Below, piece by piece: positions 24,291 through 35,837 of a stretch of 64,000 bases of DNA (within the stretch, counting starts at the first letter, position 1; each line of letters opens with the position of its first letter). Where the stretch lies: contig JADNYV010000034.1 in NCBI GenBank assembly GCA_015501055.1, positions 186,001 to 250,000 of the forward strand, given 5' to 3'. The stretch comes from Mucidula mucida. Lineage: Eukaryota > Basidiomycota > Agaricomycetes > Agaricales > Physalacriaceae. The notes beneath the pieces are model-generated. The model searched no databases and had not been told where the DNA came from. It saw only the letters and a program-made list of their open reading frames with translations. The position numbers were made by a program, and so were the translations under genes.

Positions 24291-26868
24291 TTACATGGAG
24301 CTAGCTCCAAACTCAGAGGTAAGTACATGCAAAGCCAGGCCATCCAGCCTCTTCGCTTTTTTAGATACCCACTCATTCACAATATCATAATCAACATCAT
24401 CAAATTCTTCATCCCGCCTTTTATTGTTGGCTCTCAAAAAAATGGTCTTAACAATTGAATTGTTCACAAAGTTTAGTTGGCCCTCTTCTGGTTTAGAAAA
24501 CATATTGGCAGCCTCCGCAAGGGTGGAATGCAACCAAGACCTGTCATGCAGCAACTTTAAAGCCTCTTGGCACACTTCTTTGCCCTCAAGAGCCACATTT
24601 GCAGCCAACTTGTTGTATTTGGTTTTGAAGGATTAACCATGTAAAGGCTTAGGATATTGTATTGCAAACATATTGTTGAGAAATATAGTTGTCAAAAGCA
24701 CCGAGTAGGTTGAAAAGGTTCTGTGGGTCCAGATTGTGCGGAAGGTGACGCAGTGCAATGTAAGCAAGCACAAAAAATGCTGACTCTTGATTGTTAAGAA
24801 CAGTATGTTCCACATCAGAATTTTCTGCCAAATGCGCAGAGATAAACTGCCAAGTGCCTTATATGTTGAGAGTCAGTATCTAAACATTATCCAAACAAGC
24901 TTGCTTACGGTACACAAAATATAGTGCATGTGTGATTCATTGGCCGGAATCATGCTAAGCACCACACAATGGTCCTAGTTGATGAGGAATCCACGGTTGG
25001 GAATACTTGTATCTCTGTATCAAAGCCTCATGAGGATATTGCTGACACTAATGTCGCAATGGAGAATTTCAGCTCTCTTGTATGTTATTTGGTGGGCTGA
25101 GATGGTGATTGTAAGCCTAGTTCTGCAGTCAAAGAATGACACATACCTTTCATGGCATTTGTAACACATTGTATCAGACCCTTGGCAGTTGTAAAGGTAA
25201 GGAGGTCACAATCTATGTTCACCAGAACAATTTAGTGGCCATGTAGCTGGTGTATGGCTAACGGCGTCCCCCAAGACGTCTATGCTTCATAGGCATAGAG
25301 ATGGCTGATGGTAATCAGATTGTCAAATCCCCTCTAGCTTTATTGTAGCAACATTTTCAACTTTATGACGGCTAGTAGTCCATAGATCTTTAATTCCTTA
25401 AGCGTAATAGCAGAATTCTTACGTCAATAGTCCTTAAAAAAAGAACACGCCCTTGTTGCTGGGGCAGTATGCAATGCACTGGCGCGTTGAGTGGCAGAAC
25501 AAAAAAAGAAAACCATTATGGTAAACCGGGGCAGGAATAATATAGGACTCTCCTTCAAATGATACCTTTAGAAGTGAGAAAATGCTTGCAGGCGTCTGCT
25601 TCTTAAAATACAACTGAGTCTGTCCAGTCCACAGTTTCAACACGTAAGAACTAAAAGCCTTCTTTGCAGCCTTGCCCTCTTTTTTTATGGGAATTGTGAT
25701 GCTGGGATCCAGTCCGCGCTGCGCATTTGTGAGTTGCGAAAGACATACATAGAATCTAAAAAGAGTTGTTGCCCCCTGTGTTGTAGTGTAGTCAAAGTGC
25801 CGAGACACAATAGCACAGAAGCAATCCCAGCGCATGAAGTGTGCATAATTCCCACAAATCAGAGTTGAGAAGATATGAGAACAGTATTGGACCGCAAGAT
25901 CAACTGCATTATAAGCAGCCAGTTGTCTGTGAGTCTTCACGCCCAGTTTTGAACTGTTTTTGAATGCATAGTTGGTTGTTATTATGGGTGGCAAGATGTT
26001 TACAGATTCATTGGGTTCCTCAGGTTCAGGGGAAACCTTGATATTGTCCTGTTCAGGTTTGTCATGGGCAACACATAACTCTTTGTTTATTTTGCCAATG
26101 GCAACATTGATATCATCGGCCTTTGAGAATTCATTGCTTTTACCGGCATCCTCTTCTTCAGTGACAACCTCTTTATTGCTCTTTTCCACATCAGGTTCTG
26201 GTGAATTAATAAAACCATCAAAGTATTTGTTTGGCTTCAGTTCGACAAAACTTTCAGTGTTGTAGAAATCCATAACTCTAGGTTTAACATGCTTCATGCA
26301 TGATTTTCTATATAAGGTAATGTCCATTTCCAAACCACTGCAAGACCCATTACGGTAGTTATGGGTATCTGTGAATGTGAACGTAGACTTAATAAACAAG
26401 GTGGGCTTAACGTCGCTGTGGATGCCTCCTTCTTAGTCTAATTGGCAAAAGCAAGGTTCTGTTAAGCAATGTCAGTTAACAACCCAGCAGTGGTAACTTC
26501 CATGCACATATTGCTTATACAACTTTTCCTCAGGAGTGACTGCCACACATTTGAGCCAATTGAGACGGATTGTAGAGATTTTAGCATCTCTAAATGCCTG
26601 TGGGATCTCTTTGTTCCACGGTAGGAAGTCATCAAGAAAGCTTTGGACTGGCATGGGGCCAATGTAGTGTCCACACATCTCTCTGGCTAGCTCTGTATAT
26701 CTGAGTTCCATTTTCTTCTCTTTGATGCTGGAATGCTTGGTGATACCAGCGGTTTTCCTCATTACCGGGGTGCTCTTAGCAGTGCGCTGGGCCTTGGGTG
26801 GAGGAGTTGTGTTGGCGGGTGTAGTTCTTCCACTGGATGCGATGTTGAGAGGTGAGTGTTCTGCCATG
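24291..26868 (-). pseudogene. Degenerate FunK1-type protein kinase (paralog of 35838-38470)
   Basis: All parts of the FunK1 gene at 35.8-38.5 kb can be found here in the same order: the N-terminal exon (start 26868, SGRTTPANTTPPP, GHYIGPMPVQSFLDDFLPWN), the long middle exon, the catalytic exon and the C-terminal exons. The catalytic HRD reads HCD (CGC to TGC), the DWD motif reads N-stop-D, a TGA follows ISVSNILMRL, and the C-terminal part is split over two frames. Arginines of the live copy are often Cys, His or Gln here, as expected from CpG decay. Protein identity to the live copy is only moderate, so the duplication is old. Some 5' open frames remain long by chance or recent death. Confidence 0.85.
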
Positions 26869-27988
26869 ATGATGATGAGCAAGACATCAAGAGGTGATAA
26901 ATGAGAGTAACAAAGACACAACACGGCACATTATATACTGCACTTTGTGAACAATGACAGACAAATAGAAGTCACGAGATGAGAGCAGTCCACTTACTGC
27001 GGTACTGGCCACAATTGCCTCTATAGGTGAATAATGGTCGCGGTTGTGGTTAAGAATGAGTCCGATCACCTGACCCTGGCCACTTTCATGATCGATGTCC
27101 TCGGGGCTTGCCGGCCGGACTTCAATCAGGCAGTCTGTTCTATCAAACCAGCAAGTCGACTTCTACCACAAGAATGGAGTTGAAGTACTGTTGGGCAACA
27201 GTAAGTACAGTATACCGTAGCGGCTAGTCCCATTTCTCGCGAGCTTACCTCCTAATCATGTACTGTGTCTGGGAAAACATCCTTACTAGACTTCTCCTTC
27301 ACGTCTATGGCGCATGTGGCTGACATTTTTCCTGTGCACCCTGTTTCTTTGTGTCAGCATAGGGCTTTCAATTGTTCCCTTAGTGAGGACATTTGGAGAA
27401 CATGACAACCATTCCTTCGTCCCTCGGAGAACACATCTATCATTATACAGCCTCCCCAATCAGAAGCATTCCATTCATTCAACTGGGAGGAGTGACTAAA
27501 CCCATAGAATCTGAAGATGATCCAATGTACTGGAAATTTTAAGAAAATACTCTTGTCTCCAATAACGCGTTTAGATTGAAAGGGCCTTATGAGATGAGCA
27601 GGTTCCGACATGTTTATTGGATGAGACGCGATGACCTCGTCCGCAAGTCTCAGATTGCCTTATTATTTGCTTGAACCTCATTTATTTTAGATAACGTCGA
27701 ATGAACCGTAACAAGTAAGTAGCATACTCAAGAAAACTGGCAGCACGCCGCCGCCACGAGGCCGCCCAGTGAATGTACCGATGATAGCCGTCCGGCTACA
27801 GGTCAGCGCCGGTCAAGAATTCCTGACCAATTCGTTGGCCGGCGCCGACGATGACAACAGCGAGCACTGCCAGCGCAAGGCGTCGATTATGGTCGGTAAG
27901 TAAGACGTGTTTCAAGCTCCGCTGATTCGGCATTTGGGCACTCTTCTTCTTCTTACCACCACCACAACTCCCACCACCCCCATACGCA
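26869..27988. other. Intergenic, no gene seen
   Basis: The first part continues the AT-rich block up to about 27.1 kb, after which CpG frequency recovers. Short open frames show no family. The last few hundred bases are the upstream region of the Rab11 gene; CA- and pyrimidine-rich tracts lie just before its start. Confidence 0.45.
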
Positions 27989-29043
<1,055 letters not shown>

Positions 29044-29309
29044 ATATCAAGGACCTTGGCGACGGGGGAAGGACTTAGTAGAGCATGTGGTTGTACATCT
29101 CTGTCACGTTTCTCTTCGTATTCCCTTCTTAGTGTTCATATTACTGTATTTTCCATCTTCTTCTGGTATTGATCATATTTTGGATTCCTTTTCATCTTGC
29201 ATCAATTCTTCCAGCGTAGCGTTCAGGTTTTGTTCAGGTTCGCCTTCAAGCTTCATATGTTCAGGGGTGGCTGTGTGTATTTCTCCTTTCTCTCCTCATG
29301 TCATGACCA

Positions 29310-30166
29310 ATGTCGGAACCAAACTACAAAGCTTTAATCGAACGATTTAACTCTCTTGTCGCTAAAAATACGTCGGATGTAGACGAGGACACTCTTCGCG
29401 ACCTTTATTCTGCGTTTGATGATCTTTTAGATCCCCGCCACGTACAACGGGAAGATGGAACACCCTACGTCGTCGAGAGCGCATTCGGTGAAGCTATACC
29501 GTTCATACACATCCAAAAAGATATTGTTTGCATGAAGCTAGAGAGGATGGGCAAGTCAATCACCGGTCTGTGATCTCCGCCTCTCAATTGTGGTTGCTCA
29601 TCAATATCAATGTGCACAGACGAGCAGTCGAAAGGCAAAAGAAAGGCCTCCAGTCCGGATATCTCTGACCATGGTGACGCGAAACGCTTGTGCAAGTCAC
29701 CAAGCGTCAGCACCCCATCGGTGGTGGGTGTATATTCTCGCTGTGCACTTCCCCGCCCATGACACTTATTCAATAGTCATCCCCATCCACGAAGGACATC
29801 GAGTCCGAGGCGTCATCCCCATCCATGATGAGCATAGCACGTCTTCTCGTATATCCTATCAAGAATCTAATAATCTTCCTTGTACAGACCAGGCGGCCAT
29901 CCAACGCTTCCGACATTCGATCACCTTTCCCTCCTCCTCCTCCTCCTCCTCCATCACCCCAAGTATCTACGACACTCACAGACCTGCTCCTCCACCAAAC
30001 GGCGAACCTGCGCAAGATCCAACAGGAGTATAATGAAAGTATCCAGGCGGTACAGCACGCCAGGGAACGACATGCGCGCGCGGCGAAGCGTATGGCAGAG
30101 GCCAGGCAGCAGGTCAACGAGACTGCGCGACGGATGATTGACGAGGGGCCTATGAGTACGCCATAA
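29310..30166 (+). CDS. Hypothetical protein with poly-proline tract and C-terminal coiled coil
   Basis: Unrecognised. Four exons (29310-29565, 29620-29720, 29777-29848, 29888-30166) join in phase to 235 residues; the third intron is only 39 bases. The N-terminus MSEPNYKALIERFNSLVA looks helical, a Ser/Lys-rich linker (KGKRKASSPDISDHGDAK) resembles a nuclear localisation region, an eight-proline run is encoded by a TCC microsatellite near 29930-29952, and the C-terminus is a long charged helix (HARERHARAAKRMAEARQQV). The reading frame is intact across all joins, which supports a real gene. Confidence 0.65.
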
Positions 30167-30190
30167 TATTATATCCACTTATTTCAGATA

Positions 30191-31981
30191 TCAAGAATCA
30201 AGATACCTCATTTCCTTCAGTTTACACATACACCTTGCGAAACCCTCTACAGTATACCCGACATTGGGACTTCCTTCGCCGTCCACAGCGGGCATTCCCC
30301 CCATGGTGGATATCGAGATGTTCAGTCCGTCCTGTTTCAACTCCAAGAGCCGTTTGATGTCGGGATCCGTCCAAATATTGTGTATATCCGCGTCAAAGCG
30401 GAACGCGATTTCGACCGTCTGCAATCGTGCAGCTGTATTGTCGGCACGATAACGGCTTTCGAGAAAGTCGCAAAGATCACTGGAGATGAAGTCGATGGTG
30501 CGCTTCATGTAGTACGTCGACGCACTATCGACGTGGACGATGAAGGACGTGAGCTTCGGCACGAGCTGGTAATGGGTTGAGAATGGAAGGAACTGCAGGA
30601 GCACCTCGAGCTCCGTATCATATCCGGGGCTCAGACTCCATTGACTGTATTTCAGCTTGAGCGCCGTGAGCTCCGGCGCGCGCGCGAGGATCTCAGAAAG
30701 TATGTGTGCATCAGCCAAGTCTACGATCCTGAGGCTCTTCAAGGAGCACCCCGACCGGACGATGAGGTTGAGGATAGCGAGTAGCATGTCTGGCGGACAT
30801 GACTGCGGGGTACCGTTCAGGGAGAGAACGGCCGGGGCTTTGACATGAAGCTCTTCTAAACATGGGAGCTCCAGCATGTCGAGCAAATGCTCGTCGGATA
30901 TAGTGAGTGTTCGAAGGGCAGTATGTCGGAGTGCTGTGAGCTCGGGGTCTGTAGGCCAAACATTGAAGGGATGTGTGATTCGGAGGTGTGTGAGGTGTGG
31001 ACACGCCGAGAGATGTGTCCAAAAATGGGGTATAGCCGACATCATATCCTCGTCAACGTCTACCCACGTACTTTCCATGCGGGTTATTTGAGAAAGTGGT
31101 ATATCCACCTCGTAATAATCCAATGGGTTTATGTTTTCTAGTCTGACTTCTCTGAGAGAAGGGGCATCAGCAAATGCGGTTATAACGCCCTCACCTGAGA
31201 CGCGAGGAGAATGTGAATTCAGTTCCAGTGTCTCGAGGAGAGGGATTCTTCCGTGTACGGTTTCCAGCAAAGGAATCGCATCCTGGTAGATCGAAAGAGA
31301 GAGATGTTTCCATCGCTCAGAGACGCTCATCAACTCTTCAATCCATAGTTCGTAAATTTTCATGACGTGAGGATTATCGGCGTATGGGTCAAGATCATCT
31401 ACGTGCAGTATTATATCGAGGGGAACTTTGTCGCTGAGGGCAAGTGCTCTGCGCAGTGTGGGTATGGAAGCTTTCCTGAGAGCAACGTCCTTGCCTCCCG
31501 TAGAGTCGAAACAGTGGAGGTGCGCCCATAAAAGTGGGGTGGATAGAACAATGTTCCTCCAGCGACGGCAGACCTGCGCAAGACACCATGGCCCATCCGA
31601 AGTATCCAGCAGATTCGTGTGATCCACACATGAAAAATGAAAGATCTCAGTCAAAATCTCTTGGGGAAGATGCCGCAACGGCGATAGTACGCCACGACAC
31701 TTTGCAAGTACGCCCTGCATTCGCGCCTGTTCCTGTTCCAACTGTTGTACGACGACGCGAAGGTGCTCTCTTCGAGTGGCAAGAACGTCGACTCCTTCCT
31801 GCACCTTAAAAAGGATCTCCTTAGCGTAGAGCTGTCTGTCTATGTCGCTGACGGGATCATTGGTGCTTGCTAAACGCTTATAGATGTCGGTAGCGCAGAA
31901 ATTGGGAAGGGATGGATAGTAGAATTCAGCACATTGACCACAGGCGGGTGGCGCCGGCGCACCAGAGATATTGGCGGGCAT
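30191..31981 (-). CDS. F-box protein with leucine-rich repeats
   Basis: A single-exon gene of 596 residues. A helix around residues 50-100 (DIDRQLYAKEILFKVQEGVD, then a Gln/Glu-rich coiled coil) precedes an F-box LSPLRHLPQEILTEIFHFSC and WCLAQVCRRWRNIVLSTPLLW. The rest is a run of leucine-rich strand patterns such as CPHLTHLRITHPF, LRTLTISDEHLL and ELPCLEELHVKAPAVL. This is the standard layout of the large agaricomycete F-box family, presumed SCF ubiquitin-ligase receptors with unknown targets. It is divergent from the F-box gene at 32.1 kb, sharing about 150 bases of upstream DNA. Confidence 0.85.
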   Translation of the reverse strand: MPANISGAPAPPACGQCAEFYYPSLPNFCATDIYKRLASTNDPVSDIDRQLYAKEILFKVQEGVDVLATRREHLRVVVQQLEQEQARMQGVLAKCRGVLSPLRHLPQEILTEIFHFSCVDHTNLLDTSDGPWCLAQVCRRWRNIVLSTPLLWAHLHCFDSTGGKDVALRKASIPTLRRALALSDKVPLDIILHVDDLDPYADNPHVMKIYELWIEELMSVSERWKHLSLSIYQDAIPLLETVHGRIPLLETLELNSHSPRVSGEGVITAFADAPSLREVRLENINPLDYYEVDIPLSQITRMESTWVDVDEDMMSAIPHFWTHLSACPHLTHLRITHPFNVWPTDPELTALRHTALRTLTISDEHLLDMLELPCLEELHVKAPAVLSLNGTPQSCPPDMLLAILNLIVRSGCSLKSLRIVDLADAHILSEILARAPELTALKLKYSQWSLSPGYDTELEVLLQFLPFSTHYQLVPKLTSFIVHVDSASTYYMKRTIDFISSDLCDFLESRYRADNTAARLQTVEIAFRFDADIHNIWTDPDIKRLLELKQDGLNISISTMGGMPAVDGEGSPNVGYTVEGFARCMCKLKEMRYLDS

Positions 31982-32134
31982 CAGGTAACGATTCCCTACA
32001 GCGTTGTGTATATGAGCGGAAGACGTGCATTAAGTAGGCTTACAGTATGAACAACTTGGTGGCGGGAGGATGAAAGATGACTTTGAGTCGATCGATTGTC
32101 CATTTTTGGAAACGCGTGTTCGTCTTTCACAATC

Positions 32135-33635
32135 ATGTCGATCAACTTAGGAAACGGTATGCGCGCTCCATGTCCTCATTTCATGCTGAAAAGACACTGC
32201 TATAGGAATAACTCATGACCTTCCCTTTGAGTTGATTGATGAAATCATTTCCTGCAACGAGGACGACATTGCTTTCCTGCGTTCCGCCTCATTCGTGTCG
32301 AAAATTGGCGCGCGGTAACGCTACAATACCTCTTTTTGGAGGCGTCCTTCCTTTGCAAGAACGACTTTGTTAGATGGGGATTGATATGCGCGTCTCTGCC
32401 CCACGTCGCCCAGTATGTTCGCAATGTAGTGGTCGACCTGGGTGACGCGCAAAGGCTGCTGGAACGCGCAAGCTCTGTGCCAACTGGGTTCGTTGGCCGC
32501 ACAAAGGTGGAATGCGATCCTCAGGCAGTCTATATATACACGGAGAGGCTATTTCCCGGTCTTGATTGCGCGTTTCCGAATGACTCGGATTTCGACGTGG
32601 TCCTTCCCATCATGAGCAATGCGACCAGTCTTCAATGGATAATGCCCCCCACACAGGCCGGATTCGATCCAGCTACTTCCCATACTGCACGCTTCCTAGC
32701 GTCTTTCCCAAATATCACCCATCTTTCTTACTTTAGTCACTTTCTTTGTCCGGAGGTCCAAGTCTACTTTATGAGTTTTTTCCAAAATCTTCGCAAGTGT
32801 ACATTCTCACTGTGGGGTACAAACGGTTTGATGTACTTTTTCTCTGGCCATGGACCTCAAATCAACCTATCCCAACTCGAAGAGATATGGATCGAGGAGT
32901 GCGAGCCGGCGGGGGCAATGGATTGGCTTCTGGATAATGTACTCCATAACGCTCCTTATCCTATTCGTATTCGCAAGCTCGGCTGGGAGTTTAGAGATCC
33001 TCCTTTTTCTTCTGACACCTTTGCTCGCCTCATAGGCATGGTGCGCGGGACGCTGGAGGAACTCTGTTTCAGACCACCATGGACGCCAGACGGTTAGTTC
33101 CGTCTGATTTTTGGAACCCCATGTGACGACTCATAACTCACTGCTCTGATTTCTAGGTCTGGAGGATTGCGAAGCTCCGCCGTTTGGTTTCAATGTGTTA
33201 CCTGTCTTGAGGATTCTCTCCTTTAGGATTCTCTACCTCTCTTACGAGTCTGATCGTATTATGCATTGGTTGAACTCCATATTTGCCGGATTCCCGTCAT
33301 GCCCCTGCCTCCAAAGACTGGAATTCGCATTCTATCTGGCGAAATCCGAGAATATCAATACTGTGTCTGCATTTGATTTTCTTGACTGGAAATCGTTACT
33401 GGAAGACCGTTATCCCTCTTTGAAGGTGCTCGAGTTCGAGATGATGATGGAAGATGAAGAAGCGTTTGATGTTGCAGAAAGGAAGCGCGTGGAGACTATC
33501 GTCCGTCAGAGCACAAGGATGGCGAACTCTAAGAAGTTTGTCATGCAGTGGAGTGAGCATGTTTTTACGACGCGTCTTCTCATTGACCAAATCTGCCTCC
33601 TCAAGGTCGGGCGCGATAATCATATTTTTACCTAG
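32135..33635 (+). CDS. F-box-type protein with LRR-like C-terminus
   Basis: Exons 32135-32156, 32206-33092 and 33157-33635. The start MSINLGNGITHDLPFELIDE leads into an F-box; later parts read LPIMSNATSLQWIMPP, FPNITHLSYFSHF, CLQRLEFAFYLA and YPSLKVLEFEMMM. The frame breaks once, in the AAAA at 32301-32304: upstream it reads SFVSK and downstream NWRAVTLQYLFLEASF in the next frame, as if one A were missing. The exon total is 1388 bases, one short of 463 codons. I therefore treat it as an intact gene with an assembly error, though a young pseudogene cannot be excluded. A relic of the same subfamily lies at 39860-40371. Confidence 0.72.
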
Positions 33636-34429
33636 GCACTCGTTCCCACTTCTACTGAATGTCGCATCTATGATCGAGAGGAAATACTTCAGGACAGTCT
33701 CACTGAATTCTGCTCGATTTCAGATCGTCGAGAAGTGATCGTATGCATCGGCCGCTCAACGAACACGGTGTCCAGCATCGAGAGACAATGCGCTTTTGCC
33801 AAACCATCACGCCCAATCGAGCATGCGCATGCGTAGCTCTAAAATCATTTGGAGATGTACGTTCACCGCCTTGCGCCCGTGTGGTTCCCCGTCAAGCATC
33901 AGCCGCCTTCATATCGCACTGAAGAGTTCCGGCAGCTTCTACACCGCAATCGATGGATAGCTATAACTTCTGTATGACTTGGCCTTGGTTAATGTTCAAT
34001 TCTTTCGCAGTGCATGTGCAAACTTGTGTCCGGTCTCGATGTCGAGCGAGAATGCCGATCTCTCAAGTAGAACGGATTTTCCCAAAAGACACATCGCCTA
34101 TCGCACTCTTGTATGACTTCCTACGATCGTCATCTCCCCATAACTCACCTTCGCCTGCGACAACGGACCCGGGATACAAGCTTCTCTCCTTGACTTCATC
34201 TTTGTCTTCTTCAACCATCTTCAGATCCGCTGCTCTGTTCTACTGAACTGACTGCGCCAAGACACGGTCGTTGATCTTTTAGCGTCATCCATGACATTTC
34301 ATTTCCCGGAATACAGACTGTCGAGTGTGCCATTGATTGCCTTAGGGTATAGGTTTTTGAGCGGTGGACACTATGCGCCCCAGCCCTTTCCAGTGACTGT
34401 AAAGGAATCGATAACCTCGCCTCCACTAC
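33636..34429. other. Intergenic
   Basis: No gene supported. Contains the 3' flank of the F-box gene and upstream DNA of the DUF6699 gene. Short open frames have no family likeness. Confidence 0.4.
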
Positions 34430-34474
34430 TTGAAAAGCTTGAACGTGGACCAATCTTGTCAACAATCACCCCCA

Positions 34475-35320
34475 ATGTCTCGCCAGGCTCCCACGACTAT
34501 ATATCTCTCTCAGAATTACGGCGGGCAACCGCCTGCGGTGAAGACTTTACCGATGTACCATATACATCGCAACCAAGAATGTCAGTGTTATTGCTATACC
34601 TTGGATATGACGACGCTCATCGGATACTACACAGTGCCCGTGTTTTCAACCACAGAGCCGAAGACCCCACAACATCGTTCGCCTCCCCTTAGCCCACGCC
34701 CGATCCTCAAGAAGACGCGCGCATGGAATACATCCAAGCACCATCGTGTGTCATTCCACCTTCAACCTAGAACCCCTTCTCCCGCCCCAAAGAGACTTCA
34801 CATGCACCCTCTTCTCGCCTCGACGCCAAGTCACAAAGCGCCGATCGTATACGACGTCCACTATGTGCCCAGCGCCAGAGGAGTCGGCGAAGGACTGCTC
34901 AATCAACCTGCCACGGATCCGCCGACGTGCACGGCTCTGCAGGTGGCCATCGGGGTGATGCGGATGCGATGCAAATGGGTGCTTACCGTCTATCCACCCA
35001 TTTCGCCCGCATGCCCTACAATGCCGATCTCTAACCTCCATCTTCTCATGAGTATACATGCGTTCTTGGCCACGCCGCTGACTTATGCGGATTGGCTTAC
35101 GTTGGACCCACAGCAGAAGTGGGTTGTGACCGAGGCGTACGAGGCGCGATGTCGGATGAGCGATGAACAACGCAAGAGAGTACCGAAGGGGATGAGTCAA
35201 GGAGGTATGGTGGGTGGATGGAGGGAAGGTGTACGAAGGATGGACTGTCTCGGCGGTAGGACATGTCTCGTGGGTGTAGAGAGTGATAGGTGGGGCACGT
35301 TGAGGTTGGGTTTTGCCTGA
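34475..35320 (+). CDS. DUF6699-domain protein
   Basis: A basidiomycete family of unknown function. The in-frame ATG at 34475 (MSRQAPTTIYLSQNYGGQ) is preferred over 34430 because it begins a plausible Gln/Pro-rich leader. The N-terminal third is low complexity (PPLSPRPILKKTRAWN). The domain begins near APIVYDVHYVP and continues with LNQPATDPPTCTALQVAI, WVLTVYPP, LLMSIHAFLATPLTYADW and a conserved YEARCRM near the end. Single exon, 281 residues. I infer the family from the order of these blocks; function is unknown. Confidence 0.7.
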   Translation: MSRQAPTTIYLSQNYGGQPPAVKTLPMYHIHRNQECQCYCYTLDMTTLIGYYTVPVFSTTEPKTPQHRSPPLSPRPILKKTRAWNTSKHHRVSFHLQPRTPSPAPKRLHMHPLLASTPSHKAPIVYDVHYVPSARGVGEGLLNQPATDPPTCTALQVAIGVMRMRCKWVLTVYPPISPACPTMPISNLHLLMSIHAFLATPLTYADWLTLDPQQKWVVTEAYEARCRMSDEQRKRVPKGMSQGGMVGGWREGVRRMDCLGGRTCLVGVESDRWGTLRLGFA

Positions 35321-35837
35321 GTTGAAAGGCCTACACATGTTTATCAATATACTGACAAAACAACTTGATACTAGTGATACGTCTTTTTATGCTGTTTGAG
35401 ACGACTATATTGACAGATGTACGCTAAGAATACGAATAATGATAGGAAATAATCAGATGGACATTCTGAGCCTCGCCAGACAACACCCGATGAATGTGTA
35501 TCATTCCCCCACCGTTCGTTTCAAGCGCATCAAATACCATTGCAGACAACTGTTCGCATGCCCGGAGATTACTGCAGTATTACTACTGGACAACGAAAGT
35601 CAAGAGGCTTGTCGGCCAGACCATTTCTTGATCAGTGAGTTCATTGTGGGTTTTGTAGTTCTGAACAGATTCGGATGCTCACTGACAGAAGTCAGTGTAT
35701 TAGAGTGGAGTTAACACATTTTCTTGGAGCCAGTTCGAGGACTGTACCTAGTCTGCACTGCACGTTGTATATGGTCATAAGATAAGACATATATTTAGTC
35801 ATCCAGGGATATACAAGTACATGACTACTCTGCGTGG
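35321..35837. other. Intergenic
   Basis: Lies between the 3' ends of the DUF6699 gene and the FunK1 kinase, which converge. A 91-codon open frame at 35439-35714 has no recognisable content and no splice structure; I do not call it. Confidence 0.45.

Noticed and set aside
29929..29952. TCC microsatellite as a regulatory repeat
   Set aside because: It lies inside an exon and encodes a poly-proline run in a conserved frame.
35439..35714. Plus-strand 91-codon frame between the DUF6699 and FunK1 genes
   Set aside because: No recognisable content, no introns, and it lies between two convergent 3' ends.
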